In this document: positions 53,316 to 63,782 of the stretch, in pieces
Layout of the letters: the number at the start of each line of letters is the position of its first letter
How positions within the stretch are numbered: position 1 is the first letter of the stretch
Source of the DNA: Tsukamurella ocularis
Lineage (GTDB): Bacteria; Actinomycetota; Actinomycetes; Mycobacteriales; Mycobacteriaceae
DNA length: 64,000 bases
Assembly (NCBI RefSeq): GCF_024807615.1
Contig: NZ_JANUCJ010000003.1
Location: 310,001-374,000, forward strand
Reading direction: 5' to 3'
Made by a program: the position numbers and the translations under genes
Notes under the pieces: model-generated
Told to the model about the DNA's origin: nothing
What the model saw: only the letters and a program-made list of their open reading frames with translations
Database searches by the model: none

Positions 53316-55178
53316 TCACCAGGCGTGGACGCGGCCCTGCGCCTGGTACCAGCCGAGCAGGTCCGGGTCGTCGACGGACTTGGGGTCGACGTTGACGTCG
53401 CGGCCGGCAAGCATGCCGGTCACGGGGATCTCCAGCTTCTTCCCCGTCTTGGTGTGCGGGATGCCGGGAGCGAGTATCACCTCGTCGGGCACGTGCCGCG
53501 GCGAGAGCCGAGTACGGACGTCCGAGCGGATGCGTTGCACCAATTCGTCCGTCAGCTCCTTGCCCGGCACGAGGGTCAGGAACATCGGCATCCAGTACTT
53601 CGCGTCCGGCCCGTCGACGCCGACGACCATGGCCTCCGCGACCTCCGGGACGGCCTCCACGACCTCGTAGATGTCGGCCGAGCCCATCCGGATGCCGTTG
53701 CGGTTCAAGGTCGCATCGCTGCGGCCGTGAATGGTGATCGACCCGCGGTCGGTCAGCTCCACCCAATCGCCGTGCCGCCACAGATTCGGCGCGATACCGT
53801 CGGTCCACTCGTGCTCGAAATAGGCCGCGCGGTACTTCTTGCCTCCGGGGTCGTTCCAGAAGTTGGTCGGCATCGACGGCATCGGCATCGTGATCACCAT
53901 CTCGCCGACCTCGCCGATCAACGGCGTCCGGTCCGGCGCCCATGCCTCCAACGCGCAGCCGAGGTAGCGCACCGTGAGTTCGCCCGGCACGTGCGGCACC
54001 GAGGCGGTGCCGCCGCAGAACGCGCTGCACACGTCGGTGCCGCCCGAGACGGAGCTCACCGGCAGCCCAGCGGCGACGTGCTCGTCGACCCAGGTGAAAA
54101 GGTCCGGCGCCAGCGGCGAGCCGGTACTGCCGATCGTCTTGAGCACCAATGAGTGCTCAGTCCCCGGGTTCAGGTCGGCCTTGCGGGAGGCCTGCAGCTG
54201 GCCGGGGCTGGTGCCGAAGAAGGTGACCTTCTCGTCCTCGCACACCTGCCACAGCCGGTCCGCCGTCGGCGCCAGCGGGTGCCCGGAGAAGGTCACGATC
54301 GTCGCGCCCACCAGCAGCCCGGCGACCTGGTAGTTCCACATCATCCACGACAGCGCGGTGTGCCAGAAGAAGACGTCGCCGGGGCCGATCTCGTTGTGCA
54401 GCCCCAGCACCTTCACGTGCTCGACGAGGATGCCTCCGTGGCCCTGCACGATGCCCTTCGGCTTGCCCGTCGTGCCCGACGAGAACAGCACCCACAGCGG
54501 ATGATCGAAGGACACTTGCACCGGCTCGAGCTCCGGGGTGTCCGGCCCCGGCTCCGGCAGCTCCGTGATGACGTGCGACGCCGGAACCCCGAGCAGCCCG
54601 GCAAGTTCGGCGGTGTCGGCGCGCTTGTCGACCTGCTTGTCACCGAAGGCGTAGCCGCCGCGGGCGAAGAGCACCTTCGGCGCCAGCTGCGCCATCCGGC
54701 CCGCCGCGCCCTCCGGCGCGTAATCCTGCCCGCACCCGGACCAGACGGCGCCGATCGATGCCGTCGCCAGGAACGCCAGCACCGCGAAGGGCTCGTCCGG
54801 CAGGTACGCCGCGACCGTGTCGCCCACGCCCACCCCGAGCGAGCGCAGCAGCTCGGCGATCGCGGACACCCGCGACGGCAGCTCCGACCACGGGACCTCG
54901 ACCCGCGCACCGTCGTCCGACAGGCCCACGATCGCGTTCCCCGGCTGATCCGCGAACCGCAGCACCCGATCGACGTAGTTCAGCTCCACCTCCGGGAACC
55001 AGCGGGCGCCCGGCATCTCCCGCGCCGCCAGCACCGGTCCGGTCCGCTCACCCAGCTCGAAGAAGTCCCACATCGCACCCCAGAACGCCTCGGGCTCGGA
55101 CACGGACCACTGGTACACGGCGTCGTAGTCCCCCGTGGGGACGCCGGCGGACTCTGCGAAGCGATCGATCGAATGCAC
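53316..55178 (-). CDS. Acetoacetyl-CoA synthetase (acetoacetate-CoA ligase)
   Basis: ANL-superfamily ligase of 620 residues. It activates acetoacetate with ATP and CoA. Motifs: LFSSGTTGKPKGIVQGHGG near residue 232, the AACS-type VSSVSGGTDVCSAFCGG, and GRSDATLNRNGIRMGSADIY near 490, with the catalytic Lys end PHTKTGKKLEIPV near 585. It is the last gene of the leucine-type catabolic operon (4 nt after fadD) and would handle the acetoacetate product. Confidence 0.9.
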   Translation of the reverse strand: MHSIDRFAESAGVPTGDYDAVYQWSVSEPEAFWGAMWDFFELGERTGPVLAAREMPGARWFPEVELNYVDRVLRFADQPGNAIVGLSDDGARVEVPWSELPSRVSAIAELLRSLGVGVGDTVAAYLPDEPFAVLAFLATASIGAVWSGCGQDYAPEGAAGRMAQLAPKVLFARGGYAFGDKQVDKRADTAELAGLLGVPASHVITELPEPGPDTPELEPVQVSFDHPLWVLFSSGTTGKPKGIVQGHGGILVEHVKVLGLHNEIGPGDVFFWHTALSWMMWNYQVAGLLVGATIVTFSGHPLAPTADRLWQVCEDEKVTFFGTSPGQLQASRKADLNPGTEHSLVLKTIGSTGSPLAPDLFTWVDEHVAAGLPVSSVSGGTDVCSAFCGGTASVPHVPGELTVRYLGCALEAWAPDRTPLIGEVGEMVITMPMPSMPTNFWNDPGGKKYRAAYFEHEWTDGIAPNLWRHGDWVELTDRGSITIHGRSDATLNRNGIRMGSADIYEVVEAVPEVAEAMVVGVDGPDAKYWMPMFLTLVPGKELTDELVQRIRSDVRTRLSPRHVPDEVILAPGIPHTKTGKKLEIPVTGMLAGRDVNVDPKSVDDPDLLGWYQAQGRVHAW

Positions 55179-55182
55179 CCCG

Positions 55183-56808
55183 TCAGCCTTCCAGACCGAG
55201 CAGCGTCACGGACTCTTCCCGCATCTGCACCTTGCGGATCTTTCCCGATACCGTCATAGGGAAAGCCGATACCACGTGCACGTAGCGGGGGATCTTGTGG
55301 CGCGCGATCTTCCCGTCGGCGAAGGCCTTGAGGTCGTCGACGGTGAAGGAGTCCACGCCCTCGCGGAGCTGGATCCAGGCCATCAGCTCCTCGCCGTACT
55401 TCTCGTCGGGCACGCCGATCACCTGCGCGTCGAGGATGTCCGGGTGGGTGTAGAGGAACTCCTCGATCTCGCGCGGGTAGATGTTCTCGCCGCCGCGGAT
55501 CACCATGTCCTTGATCCGGCCGGTGACCCGCACGTAGCCGCTGACGTCCATGGTCGCGAGGTCACCGGTATGCATCCAGCCGTCGGGGTCGATGGCCTCG
55601 GCGGTCTTCTCCGCGTTGTTCCAGTAGCCCTTCATCACCGAATAGCCACGGGTGCACAGCTCCCCGACCTCACCGCGGGGCAGCACGGTGCCGTCGATGG
55701 GGTCCACCACCTGGATCTCCAGGTGCGGCCCCACCCGCCCGACGGTGCCGACGCGCAGCTCGAGCGCGTCATCGACGCGGGTCTGGGTGGACACGGGCGA
55801 GGTCTCCGTCATCCCGTAGCAGATAGAGACCTCGGTCATGCCCATCCGGTCGACCACCTTGCGCATGACCTCCTCCGGGCACGGCGAGCCGGCCATGATG
55901 CCGGTGCGCAGGCTCGACAGGTCGTAGGTGTCGAAGGTCCCGAGGGCGAGCTCCGCGATGAACATGGTGGGCACGCCGTAGAGGCTGGTGCACTTCTCGG
56001 CGGCGACGGCGGCGAGCGCGTCCTCCGGCACGAAGGCGGGCCCGGGGATCACCATGGCGGCGCCGTGGGTGATGGCCGCGAGGTTGCCCATCACCATGCC
56101 GAAGCAGTGGTAGAAGGGCACGGGGATGCAGATCGAGTCCTGCTCGGTGTAGTTCAGCAGCTCGCCCACGAGGAAGCCGTTGTTGAGGATGTTGCCGTGG
56201 GTCAGCGTGGCGCCCTTGGGGAATCCCGTGGTGCCCGAGGTGTACTGGATGTTGATCGGGTCGTCGGCGCGCAGCTCGTCGCCGAGATCGGCGAGGGCGT
56301 CGAGCTCGTCCTCGGTGGGCGCGGCGAGGTAGGCGTCCCACGCCGGGGTGCCGAATTCCACCACGTCGCGGACCTCGGGGGCCTCGGGCCGGGCGGTGGC
56401 GAGCATCGCCGCGTACTCGGAGGTCTTGAAGCGGGTCATCGTGAACACGGCGACGATGCCGGACTGGTTCAGCGCGTACTCCAGCTCGCGCTGCCGGTAG
56501 GCGGGGTTGAGGTTGACCAGGATGACGCCGGCCAGCGCCGTACCGAACTGAACGACGACCCACTCCGGGGTGTTGGGCGCCCACACGCCCACGCGATCAC
56601 CGCGACGGATCCCGTTCCGCAGCAAGCCCGCCGCGAACGCGCGGGAATCGGCGAGCAACTCGCCGTAGGTCCACCGGCGGCCCGAGGGCACGTCGACGAG
56701 GGCGGTGCGCTCGCCGAACCGGTCGGTGGTCATCTCGAGCTGGGCACCGATCGTGGCCGTGAGCAGAGCGGGCTCGGCCTCGCCGCGATCGTAGGACGGG
56801 GTGGTCAT
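55183..56808 (-). CDS. AMP-binding acyl-CoA ligase (FadD35-like)
   Basis: Acyl-CoA ligase of 541 residues with [16 protein letters not shown] near residue 190, [10 protein letters not shown] near 335 and the catalytic end [12 protein letters not shown]. It probably activates short or branched carboxylic acids such as isovalerate before the acyl-CoA dehydrogenase step. It lies 21 nt downstream of citE. FadD35 is the mycobacterial counterpart in a similar cluster. Confidence 0.87.
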   Translation of the reverse strand: MTTPSYDRGEAEPALLTATIGAQLEMTTDRFGERTALVDVPSGRRWTYGELLADSRAFAAGLLRNGIRRGDRVGVWAPNTPEWVVVQFGTALAGVILVNLNPAYRQRELEYALNQSGIVAVFTMTRFKTSEYAAMLATARPEAPEVRDVVEFGTPAWDAYLAAPTEDELDALADLGDELRADDPINIQYTSGTTGFPKGATLTHGNILNNGFLVGELLNYTEQDSICIPVPFYHCFGMVMGNLAAITHGAAMVIPGPAFVPEDALAAVAAEKCTSLYGVPTMFIAELALGTFDTYDLSSLRTGIMAGSPCPEEVMRKVVDRMGMTEVSICYGMTETSPVSTQTRVDDALELRVGTVGRVGPHLEIQVVDPIDGTVLPRGEVGELCTRGYSVMKGYWNNAEKTAEAIDPDGWMHTGDLATMDVSGYVRVTGRIKDMVIRGGENIYPREIEEFLYTHPDILDAQVIGVPDEKYGEELMAWIQLREGVDSFTVDDLKAFADGKIARHKIPRYVHVVSAFPMTVSGKIRKVQMREESVTLLGLEG

Positions 56809-56829
56809 CTCTTCACTCCTACTGATTCT

Positions 56830-57672
56830 TCAGTCGGCCCGGGCGACGATCGCGCGAGCCTGGGCGAGCAGCGGCGCGTCGATCATCTGACCCCGCACCT
56901 GGTAGACGCCGTTGTTGCCGGCCTCGGCCTCGAGTACCTCCCGGGCCCAGGCGATCTCGTCGTCCGTGGGCCGGTAGGCCGCGCGGATCACGGCCGCCTG
57001 CGAGGGGTGGATGCAGACGGTGGCGGCGAAGCCGAGCGCCACGGCGTCCTCGGCCTCCGCCGCGAGGCCCTCGGTATCGGCGATGTCGATGTGCACCGCG
57101 TCGAGCGCGAACTTGCCGTGCGCGGCGGCCGCGAGGCGGGTCGCCGACCGGACGTGCCGGGGGACGTCGCGGTAGGTCGCGTCGGCGAAACGGCTGGACC
57201 GCCCGCCCATCGCGGCCACCAGATCCTCCGCGCCCCACATGAGGCCGACGCACCGCGGATGGGCGGCGATCTCGTTGACGTTCACCGCGCCCAGGGGCGT
57301 CTCGATGAGCGCGATCACCTGCAGACCGTCGACCTGCGCCAACTTGTCCAGCTGGTGCGCCGACTCGGTCTTCGCGAGCATGACCACACGATAGGCCGTG
57401 CGGCGCAGCGCCTTGATGTCTTCGGCGAAGTCGTAGGTGCCGAAGGCGTTCACCCGCACGATCGTCGTCGCCGGGTCGAGATCGCCCGCGATCAACGCCT
57501 CGCGGGCCGCGGGCCGCGCGTCGGCGGTGACGGCGTCCTCCAGGTCGAGGATCACCGCGTCGGCGCGCTCGGCCGCCTTGGCGTACCGCTCGGGCCGATC
57601 GGCGGGGCAGAACAGGATCGCGGGGCCGGGCGGCTGCCAGGCGGGCGCGTTCAGGTCATCGTGGTGGAACAT
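56830..57672 (-). CDS. CitE-like lyase (HpcH/HpaI family)
   Basis: TIM-barrel lyase of 280 residues related to citrate lyase beta and citramalyl-CoA lyase. ILFCPADRPERYAKA opens the barrel, then AVILDLEDAV with acidic metal ligands near residue 45, ALIETPLGAVN near 150, and GLMWGAEDL. The mycobacterial homologue (Rv2498c) in the equivalent place acts on branched hydroxyacyl-CoAs such as citramalyl-CoA and HMG-type substrates. It starts next to the maoC stop with no gap. Confidence 0.88.
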   Translation of the reverse strand: MFHHDDLNAPAWQPPGPAILFCPADRPERYAKAAERADAVILDLEDAVTADARPAAREALIAGDLDPATTIVRVNAFGTYDFAEDIKALRRTAYRVVMLAKTESAHQLDKLAQVDGLQVIALIETPLGAVNVNEIAAHPRCVGLMWGAEDLVAAMGGRSSRFADATYRDVPRHVRSATRLAAAAHGKFALDAVHIDIADTEGLAAEAEDAVALGFAATVCIHPSQAAVIRAAYRPTDDEIAWAREVLEAEAGNNGVYQVRGQMIDAPLLAQARAIVARAD

Positions 57673-58176
57673 CTACGCCCCCTCGCCCGACGGTGCCCGG
57701 CGCACCAGAGTGGACCGCTCGGCCACGGCGACGACGGCACCGTCCTGGTTGCGCGCGACGTGCCGCAGATTGACGATGCCCTCGCCCGGCCGCGACTTCG
57801 ACTCCCGCTTGCCCGTGCACAGCGTCTCCGCGTACAGGGTGTCGCCGGCGAACACCGGCGCGGGGAAGGCGATCTCGGAGAAGCCGAGGTTCGCGACGAG
57901 CGTGCCCTGCGTGAGCTGCGCGACGGACAGGCCCACCAGGGTGGAGAGCGTGTACATCGAGTTCACCAGGCGCTGGCCGCCGAAGCCAGGCTGCTGCGCC
58001 GACCAGTGCGCGTCCAGGTGCAGCGCCTGGGTGTTCATGGTCAGCTTGGTGAACAGCATGTTGTCGGCCTCGGTGACGGTGACGCCGGGCCGGTGCTCGT
58101 AGAGCACGCCGTCCTCGAACTCGTCGAACCACAGGCCGCGCTGGGTGACCCGCCGCACGGGCTCCTGCTCGCTCAT
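57673..58176 (-). CDS. MaoC-like enoyl-CoA hydratase
   Basis: Hot-dog hydratase of 167 residues with MaoC layout: GLWFDEFEDGVLYEHRPGVTVTEADN at the N-terminus, FTKLTMNTQALHLD with the catalytic Asp-His arrangement near residue 55, and GDTLYAETLC. In this cluster it probably hydrates 3-methylglutaconyl-CoA or a similar unsaturated acyl-CoA. It overlaps fadE by 4 nt. Confidence 0.88.
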   Translation of the reverse strand: MSEQEPVRRVTQRGLWFDEFEDGVLYEHRPGVTVTEADNMLFTKLTMNTQALHLDAHWSAQQPGFGGQRLVNSMYTLSTLVGLSVAQLTQGTLVANLGFSEIAFPAPVFAGDTLYAETLCTGKRESKSRPGEGIVNLRHVARNQDGAVVAVAERSTLVRRAPSGEGA

Positions 58177-59321
58177 CCCTGCAGCCCCAGCGAGCGGGCG
58201 ATCAGCATGAGCTGCACCTCGGTGGTGCCCTCGCCGATCTCGAGGATCTTCGAGTCGCGGTAGTGCCGGGCGACGGGGTACTCGTTCATGAAACCGTAGC
58301 CGCCGTGGATCTGGGTGGCCATGCGCGCGTTGTCCATCGCCGCCTCCGAGGAGATCATCTTGGCGATGGCGGCCTCCTTCTTGAAGGGCTTGCCCGCCAG
58401 CATGAGGCGGGCCGCCTCGTAGTAGGCGACGCGCGAGGTGTGCGCCCGCGCCTCCATCCGGGCGATGGCGAAGGCGATCGACTGGAACTCGCCGATCGGC
58501 TTGCCGAAGGCGTTGCGCTCCTTGGCATACTTCACCGACTCGTCGACGCAGCCCTGCGCGGCACCGGTGGCGACGGCGGCGATGGCGATGCGGCCCTCGT
58601 CGAGGATGGAGAGGAAGTTCGCGTAGCCGCGCCCCTCCTCGCCCAGCAGGTTCTCCGTGGGCACGCGCACGTCGGAGAAGCTCAGCGGGTGCGTGTCGGA
58701 GGCGTTCCAGCCCACCTTGTTGTACGCGGGCTCCACGGTGAAGCCGGATGTGCCGCTGGGCACGATGATGGTGGAGATCTGCTTGCGACCGTCGGGCTTG
58801 GTGCCGGTCACCGCGGTCACCGTCACCAGGCTGGTGATATCAGTGCCGGAGTTGGTGATGAACTGCTTGGAGCCGTTGATGACCCACTGATCGCCGTCCC
58901 GCTTGGCCGTGGTCTGGGTCCCGGAGGCGTCCGAGCCGCAGCCGGGCTCGGTGAGTCCGAAGCCGGCCAGGTTCTCACCCGCGGCCAGGGAGGGCAGGTA
59001 CTTCTGCTTCTGCTCCTCGGTGCCGAACTTGTAGATCGGCATGGCGCCGAGACCCACGCCGGCCTCCACTGTCATGGCGACCGACTGGTCGACGCGGCCG
59101 AGCTCCTCCAGCGCGAGGGCGAGGGCGAAGTAGTCGCCGCCCATGCCGCCGTACTCCTCGGGGAAGGGCAGGCCGAACAGGCCCATCTGGCCCATCTGCT
59201 TCACGACCTCGTACGGGAAGGAGTGCTCCTCGTCGTGCTTGGCCGAGACGGGCGCGACCACCTGGTTCGCGAAGTCGCGCACCGTGTCCCTCAGGTCGGC
59301 GTAGTCCTGGGTCAGTTCCAT
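58173..59321 (-). CDS. Acyl-CoA dehydrogenase (isovaleryl-CoA dehydrogenase-like, FadE19-type)
   Basis: FAD flavoenzyme of 382 residues: FGLTEPGCGSDASGTQT near residue 122, the FAD-binding QIHGGYGFMNEYPVARHYRD near 340 and the end ARSLGL. The catalytic base region YAKERNAFGKPIGEFQ is typical of short/branched-chain dehydrogenases. Its place between accA and maoC matches the fadE19 leucine cluster of mycobacteria. One base separates it from accA. Confidence 0.9.
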   Translation of the reverse strand: MELTQDYADLRDTVRDFANQVVAPVSAKHDEEHSFPYEVVKQMGQMGLFGLPFPEEYGGMGGDYFALALALEELGRVDQSVAMTVEAGVGLGAMPIYKFGTEEQKQKYLPSLAAGENLAGFGLTEPGCGSDASGTQTTAKRDGDQWVINGSKQFITNSGTDITSLVTVTAVTGTKPDGRKQISTIIVPSGTSGFTVEPAYNKVGWNASDTHPLSFSDVRVPTENLLGEEGRGYANFLSILDEGRIAIAAVATGAAQGCVDESVKYAKERNAFGKPIGEFQSIAFAIARMEARAHTSRVAYYEAARLMLAGKPFKKEAAIAKMISSEAAMDNARMATQIHGGYGFMNEYPVARHYRDSKILEIGEGTTEVQLMLIARSLGLQG

Positions 59322-59322
59322 A

Positions 59323-61299
59323 TCAGTTCTCTTCCGTTTCGGTAGCCGTGACGGTCGCGAGCACCTGGGCCGCGGTCACCTTGTCTCCTGCGCGCACCGC
59401 GATCGCGACCACGCCGTCGTGCGGCGCGATCAGCGGCTGCTCCATCTTCATCGCCTCGATGATCACCAAGGTCTCGCCCTTGGTCACCGTCTGGCCGTCC
59501 TCGACCGGCACCGCGACGACGGCGCCCGGCATGGGGCTCACGACGTCACCGCCGTGCACACCGTCGCGATCCTTCGACGTGGACTTCGCCAGCGGCAGTT
59601 CGTACGTGCCGTCCTCGCCACTGACCCAGTAGGTTCCGCGATCCAGCGCCACGGTGACCGGCGTCGAGAAGCCGTCCACCACGAGCCGCTCGCCGACGAT
59701 CCGGGCCGTGCCGGACCAGTCCAGCCGCGGCTCCTCGCCGGTGCTGCGCACCGTCACCGCGTCGCCCAGGACCGAGGCGTCGGCACCGTCGAACCGGACG
59801 ACGGTGGGCGTTGCGCCCCCGATGCGCCAGCCGGTCTCGGAGCCCCACGGGCCCGCGCCGCGGGAAGCGGCGACCGCGGTGAGCGCGGCGGCGGCGTAGG
59901 CGCGCACCGTCGGCTCGGGGCGGGTGTAGGTGGGCGCCAGGCGATCCAGCAGCTCGGTGTCGAGCCGGCCCGAGACGACGTCGGCGTCGGCGAGGACGAA
60001 CCGGCAGAAGTCGACGTTGGTCCGCAGCCCGGTGAGCTGGGTGCCGGCGAGGGCCTCGTCGAGCCGGCGCAGGGCCTGCTCGCGGTCGTCGGCGTGCACG
60101 ATCACCTTGGCGAGCATGGGGTCGTAGTCGCTGCCGACGACGCTGCCGGCCTCGATCCCGGTGTCCACGCGGACGGGCCCGCGCCGGTCGCTGCGCGGGT
60201 ACCGCAGCGCGGTCACGGTGCCGCCGGTGGGCAGGAAGCCCGCCGCGGGATCCTCCGCGTAGACGCGGGCCTCCACGGCGTGCCCGGTGAGCACGATGTC
60301 GTCCTGCGTGAGCGACAGCTCCTCGCCGTTCGCGACCCGGATCTGCTGCTCCACCAGGTCGACTCCGGTCACCAGCTCGGTGACCGGGTGCTCGACCTGC
60401 AGGCGGGTGTTCATCTCCATGAAGAAGAAGGCGTCGGGCCGCTTGGCCGAGACGATGAACTCGACGGTGCCCACACCCGTGTAGCCGACGGAGCGCGCGG
60501 CATCGCAGGCGGCGCGGCCGATCTCGGTGCGCGTGGCCTCGTCGAGCAGCGCCGACGGGGCCTCCTCGATGACCTTCTGGTGGCGGCGCTGCAGCGAGCA
60601 CTCGCGCTCGCCGAGGTGGATCACGTTGCCGTGCTTGTCCGCCAGCACCTGCACCTCGATGTGGCGCGGGGTGTCCACGAAGTGCTCCATGAACAGCGTG
60701 TCGTCGCCGAAGGCGGCGGCCGCCTCGCGGCGCGCGGCGGCCACCGCGGCCGGCAGATCCGCCGGGTTCTCGACCCGGTGCATGCCCTTACCGCCGCCGC
60801 CCGCGCTGGGCTTGATGAGCACGGGGAAGCCGATGCCCTCGGCCGCGCCGATGAGGTCGGCGTCCGTGAGGCCCGGGCGGCTGATGCCGGGGACCACAGG
60901 CACGTCGCGCTCGACCACGGCTGCGCGCGCGGTGATCTTGTCGCCCATCGTCTCGATGGATTCGACGGGCGGGCCGAGGAATTCGATGCCGGCCTCCGAC
61001 AACGCCCGCGCGAAGGCGGCGTTCTCGGAGAGGAAGCCGTAGCCCGGGTGCACCGCGTCGGCGCCGGTGGCACGCGCGGCCTCGACGACCTTGTCGATGC
61101 GCAGGTAGCTGTCGGTGGCGGCCGCCGGGCCGAGGCGCACGGCCTCGTCGGCGAGCTTCACGTGCCGGGCGTCGGCGTCCGCGTCGGAGTACACCGCGAC
61201 GCTGGCGATGCCCAGGGTGCGCAGGGTGTCGATGACGCGGCAGGCGATCTCGCCACGGTTCGCGATCAGGACCTTCTCGATCTTGCTCATATCTCTCAT
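59323..61299 (-). CDS. accA1: Acyl-CoA carboxylase alpha subunit (biotin carboxylase + BCCP)
   Basis: Biotin-dependent carboxylase subunit of 658 residues. Biotin carboxylase domain: [15 protein letters not shown] at the start, ATP-grasp [12 protein letters not shown] near residue 160, [16 protein letters not shown] near 290. The C-terminal biotin carrier has EAMKMEQPL with the biotinylated Lys near 620. With AccD1 it probably forms 3-methylcrotonyl-CoA carboxylase. ATG 61299 overlaps the accD TGA by 1 nt; ATG 61290 is the other option. Confidence 0.93.
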   Translation of the reverse strand: MRDMSKIEKVLIANRGEIACRVIDTLRTLGIASVAVYSDADADARHVKLADEAVRLGPAAATDSYLRIDKVVEAARATGADAVHPGYGFLSENAAFARALSEAGIEFLGPPVESIETMGDKITARAAVVERDVPVVPGISRPGLTDADLIGAAEGIGFPVLIKPSAGGGGKGMHRVENPADLPAAVAAARREAAAAFGDDTLFMEHFVDTPRHIEVQVLADKHGNVIHLGERECSLQRRHQKVIEEAPSALLDEATRTEIGRAACDAARSVGYTGVGTVEFIVSAKRPDAFFFMEMNTRLQVEHPVTELVTGVDLVEQQIRVANGEELSLTQDDIVLTGHAVEARVYAEDPAAGFLPTGGTVTALRYPRSDRRGPVRVDTGIEAGSVVGSDYDPMLAKVIVHADDREQALRRLDEALAGTQLTGLRTNVDFCRFVLADADVVSGRLDTELLDRLAPTYTRPEPTVRAYAAAALTAVAASRGAGPWGSETGWRIGGATPTVVRFDGADASVLGDAVTVRSTGEEPRLDWSGTARIVGERLVVDGFSTPVTVALDRGTYWVSGEDGTYELPLAKSTSKDRDGVHGGDVVSPMPGAVVAVPVEDGQTVTKGETLVIIEAMKMEQPLIAPHDGVVAIAVRAGDKVTAAQVLATVTATETEEN

Positions 61300-62837
61300 C
61301 ACATCCGGAAGACGCCGTAGGAGACCTCGGCCAGCGGCGTGCGGGATGCCGCCTCCAGCGCGAGGCCGAGGACGGTGCGGGTGTCGGCAGGGTCGATCAC
61401 GCCGTCGTCCCACAGCCGGGCCGTGGAGTAGTAGGCCTGCGACTGCCGCTCGAACTGGTCGCGCACGCCCTGCTTGAACTCCTCCATGCCCTCCTGCTCG
61501 CGGCGGACGGAGCCGAGAGTGTCGGCGGCCTGCGGGCCACCCATGACGGAGATCCGCGCGTTGGGCCACATCCACAGGAAGCGCGGCGAGTAGGCGCGGC
61601 CGCACATCGAGTAGTTGCCGGCACCGAAGGAGCCGCCCACGATCACCGTGAACTTGGGGACGCGGGCACAGGCGACGGCGGTCACCATCTTGGCGCCGTG
61701 CTTGGCGATGCCGCCCTCCTCGTACTGGCGGCCGACCATGAACCCGGTGATGTTCTGCAGGAACAACAACGGGATCCGGCGCTTGTCACACAGCTCGATG
61801 AAGTGCGCGCCCTTCTGGGCCGCCTCGGCGAAGATCACGCCGTTGTTGCCGATGATGCCCACCGGGTGGCCGTGGATCCGCGCGAAGGCGGTCACCATGG
61901 TGGTGCCGAAGAGCTCCTTGAACTCGTCGAACTCGCCGTCGTCGACGATGATCTCGATCAGCTTGCGTACGTCGTAGCCGATCTTCGGATCCGTCGGCAC
62001 CACGTCGTACAGGTCCGTCTGTGGGCGGCGGGCCGGCAGCGCCGGGCGTACGTCCCACTGCCGCTCGCCGACCGGGCCGAGGCGACCGACGATCTGCCTG
62101 ACCTTCTCCAGCGCCTCGTCGTCGGAGTCGACCAGGTGGTCGGTGACGCCGGACTTGGTCGAGTGCATGAAGCCGCCGCCGAGATCCTCGGCGGACACGT
62201 CCTCGCCCGTGGCCGCCTTCACCAGCGGCGGGCCCGCGAGGAAGATGGTGCCCTGGTCGCGGACGATGATCGTCTCGTCGCTCATGGCCGGCACGTAGGC
62301 GCCGCCCGCGGTGGAACTGCCGAGCACGGCGGCGATCTGCGGGATGCCTGCGGCGCTCATCGTCGCCTGGTTGTAGAAGATGCGGCCGAAGTGCTCTCGA
62401 TCGGGGAAGACCTCCTCCTGGTTGAGCAGCATGGCACCGCCCGAGTCCACGAGGTACACGCAGGGCAGCCGGTTCTGCGCCGCGATCTCCTGAGCGCGCA
62501 GGTGCTTCTTCACGGTGACCGGGTAATACGTGCCGCCCGAGACCGTCGCGTCGTTGGCGACGATCATCACCTGCCGGCCGGAGACCGTGCCGATACCGGC
62601 GACGGCACCCGCCGAGGGGGCCTTGCCCTCGTACATGCCCTCGGCCGCCAGGGGCGCCACCTCCAGGAACGGGCTGCCCGTGTCCAGCAGCCGCCGGATC
62701 CGCTCGCGGACCAGCAGCTTGCCGCGGCTCTCGTGCCGGGCGCGCGCTCGCTCACCGCCGCCCTGCGCCACCCTGTCGAGCCGCATCCGCAGCTCGGCGA
62801 CGTTCGCCTCGTGTTCCTCGCGGAATGTCACGCCCAC
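61299..62837 (-). CDS. accD1: Acyl-CoA carboxylase beta subunit (carboxyltransferase)
   Basis: Carboxyltransferase of 512 residues, MCC/PCC beta type: [20 protein letters not shown] near residue 97, [17 protein letters not shown] near 171, [20 protein letters not shown] near 400. The [19 protein letters not shown] segment matches methylcrotonyl-CoA carboxylases. First enzyme gene after tetR; the 111-bp leader holds an AT-rich imperfect dyad around 62850-62875. Confidence 0.93.
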   Translation of the reverse strand: MGVTFREEHEANVAELRMRLDRVAQGGGERARARHESRGKLLVRERIRRLLDTGSPFLEVAPLAAEGMYEGKAPSAGAVAGIGTVSGRQVMIVANDATVSGGTYYPVTVKKHLRAQEIAAQNRLPCVYLVDSGGAMLLNQEEVFPDREHFGRIFYNQATMSAAGIPQIAAVLGSSTAGGAYVPAMSDETIIVRDQGTIFLAGPPLVKAATGEDVSAEDLGGGFMHSTKSGVTDHLVDSDDEALEKVRQIVGRLGPVGERQWDVRPALPARRPQTDLYDVVPTDPKIGYDVRKLIEIIVDDGEFDEFKELFGTTMVTAFARIHGHPVGIIGNNGVIFAEAAQKGAHFIELCDKRRIPLLFLQNITGFMVGRQYEEGGIAKHGAKMVTAVACARVPKFTVIVGGSFGAGNYSMCGRAYSPRFLWMWPNARISVMGGPQAADTLGSVRREQEGMEEFKQGVRDQFERQSQAYYSTARLWDDGVIDPADTRTVLGLALEAASRTPLAEVSYGVFRM

Positions 62838-62849
62838 TCCTTTGGGTTA

Positions 62850-62876
62850 TTCATCATTAACTGAAAATGAGAATAT
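62850..62876. promoter_or_regulatory. AT-rich imperfect dyad upstream of accD1
   Basis: Left attcatcatt and right aatgagaat pair apart from one inserted base, in an AT-rich patch in an otherwise GC-rich region. A likely operator of the adjacent TetR. Confidence 0.4.
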
Positions 62877-62948
62877 GTGAGCCCGGCCACCATGTCCAGT
62901 CTTACTCGGGGGTAGCTTCCGCGCGGCGGATTGCGCGGCTTCGTCGGG

Positions 62949-63563
62949 CTAGACGCCCAGGGCGGCGAGGGCCTTGTCGCGCAGCAGCGCGCGCAGCCGG
63001 GGCTGCGGCAGCGCCGGCAGGCTGGGGGCGGCGTTGATCAGGCCGAAGACGGCGTGCACGACGGCGCGGTTGTCCACCGGGTCGCCGCCGAGCGCGGTGA
63101 GGGCGTCGGTCCAGATCTCGACGTACTGCCGCTGCAGCCGACGCACTCGGCGCGCCGACTCCGGCGCCAACGACCACATGTCGCGGTACTGCACGCGGAT
63201 GAGATCCGGCTCGGAGGCCGCGAAGTCGACGTGGAAGTCGACGAGGTCGTACAGGGCCTGCCGTGGGTCGCCCGCACGCTCCTCCACGACCCGGCGGCCA
63301 CCGTCGTACAGGTACTCGGAGATCTCCACGAGGAGGGCGGCGAGCACGTCCTGCTTGCCCGCGAAGTGGCGGTACATGGCGGGCCCGGAGACGCCCGCCG
63401 CCGCGCCGATGTCCTCGAGGCGCACGCCCGCGAAGCCGCGCTCGGCCATCAGCGCTGCGGCCGCGGCGAGCAGTTCGCGGCGCCGGGCCGCCTTGGCGCG
63501 CTCGCGCGCGGTCCCCGCCTCGGGCCCTCCCGCGCCGGACCGGCGGGTCGTCGGTACCTCCAT
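62949..63563 (-). CDS. TetR family regulator of the leucine-type operon
   Basis: Regulator of 204 residues with helix-turn-helix RRELLAAAAALMAERGFAG, then LEDIGAAAGVSGPAMYRHFAGKQDV, and a TetR_C ligand domain containing FHVDFAASEPDLIRVQYRDMWSL. It sits upstream of accD1 on the same strand, as in the mycobacterial accD1-fadE19 locus (Rv2506 type), and probably responds to an acyl-CoA of the pathway. ATG 63563 is chosen; GTG 63575 is possible. Confidence 0.88.
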   Translation of the reverse strand: MEVPTTRRSGAGGPEAGTARERAKAARRRELLAAAAALMAERGFAGVRLEDIGAAAGVSGPAMYRHFAGKQDVLAALLVEISEYLYDGGRRVVEERAGDPRQALYDLVDFHVDFAASEPDLIRVQYRDMWSLAPESARRVRRLQRQYVEIWTDALTALGGDPVDNRAVVHAVFGLINAAPSLPALPQPRLRALLRDKALAALGV

Positions 63564-63625
63564 GGCGGGCCACACTACTCGGCTTGCCCCGCTAACGACC
63601 CCGTGTCATGCTTGTTCCGCAAGGC

Positions 63626-63782
63626 GCCAATCGTTCGCTGAGGCTCCTTCGCGGAAACAGGCCAGCGACCCCGAACGTCGAGAGACGCCCCGGGTCAGGA
63701 CAGGCGCATCCGGCTTAAGGGTGCTCCCCGATTGGCTCCCGTTCACGGGTTCACGCCGCGAAGTGCTGAAGGTCTGACGTGG
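63626..63782 (+). ncRNA. M-box (ykoK) magnesium riboswitch
   Basis: The conserved M-box blocks appear in order: GAGGCTCCT at 63640-63648, AACGTCGAGAGACG at 63674-63687, GGGTCA at 63692-63697, a TTAAGGGTG segment at about 63715, and GTGCTGAAGGTCT at about 63763. The element folds around Mg2+ and normally represses a downstream Mg2+ transporter or related gene; that gene must be beyond the right edge of the window. On the plus strand, divergent from tetR. Confidence 0.88.

Noticed and set aside
55135-58263. 1042-codon plus-strand frame opposite fadD, citE and maoC
   Set aside because: Antisense shadow of well-recognised enzymes.
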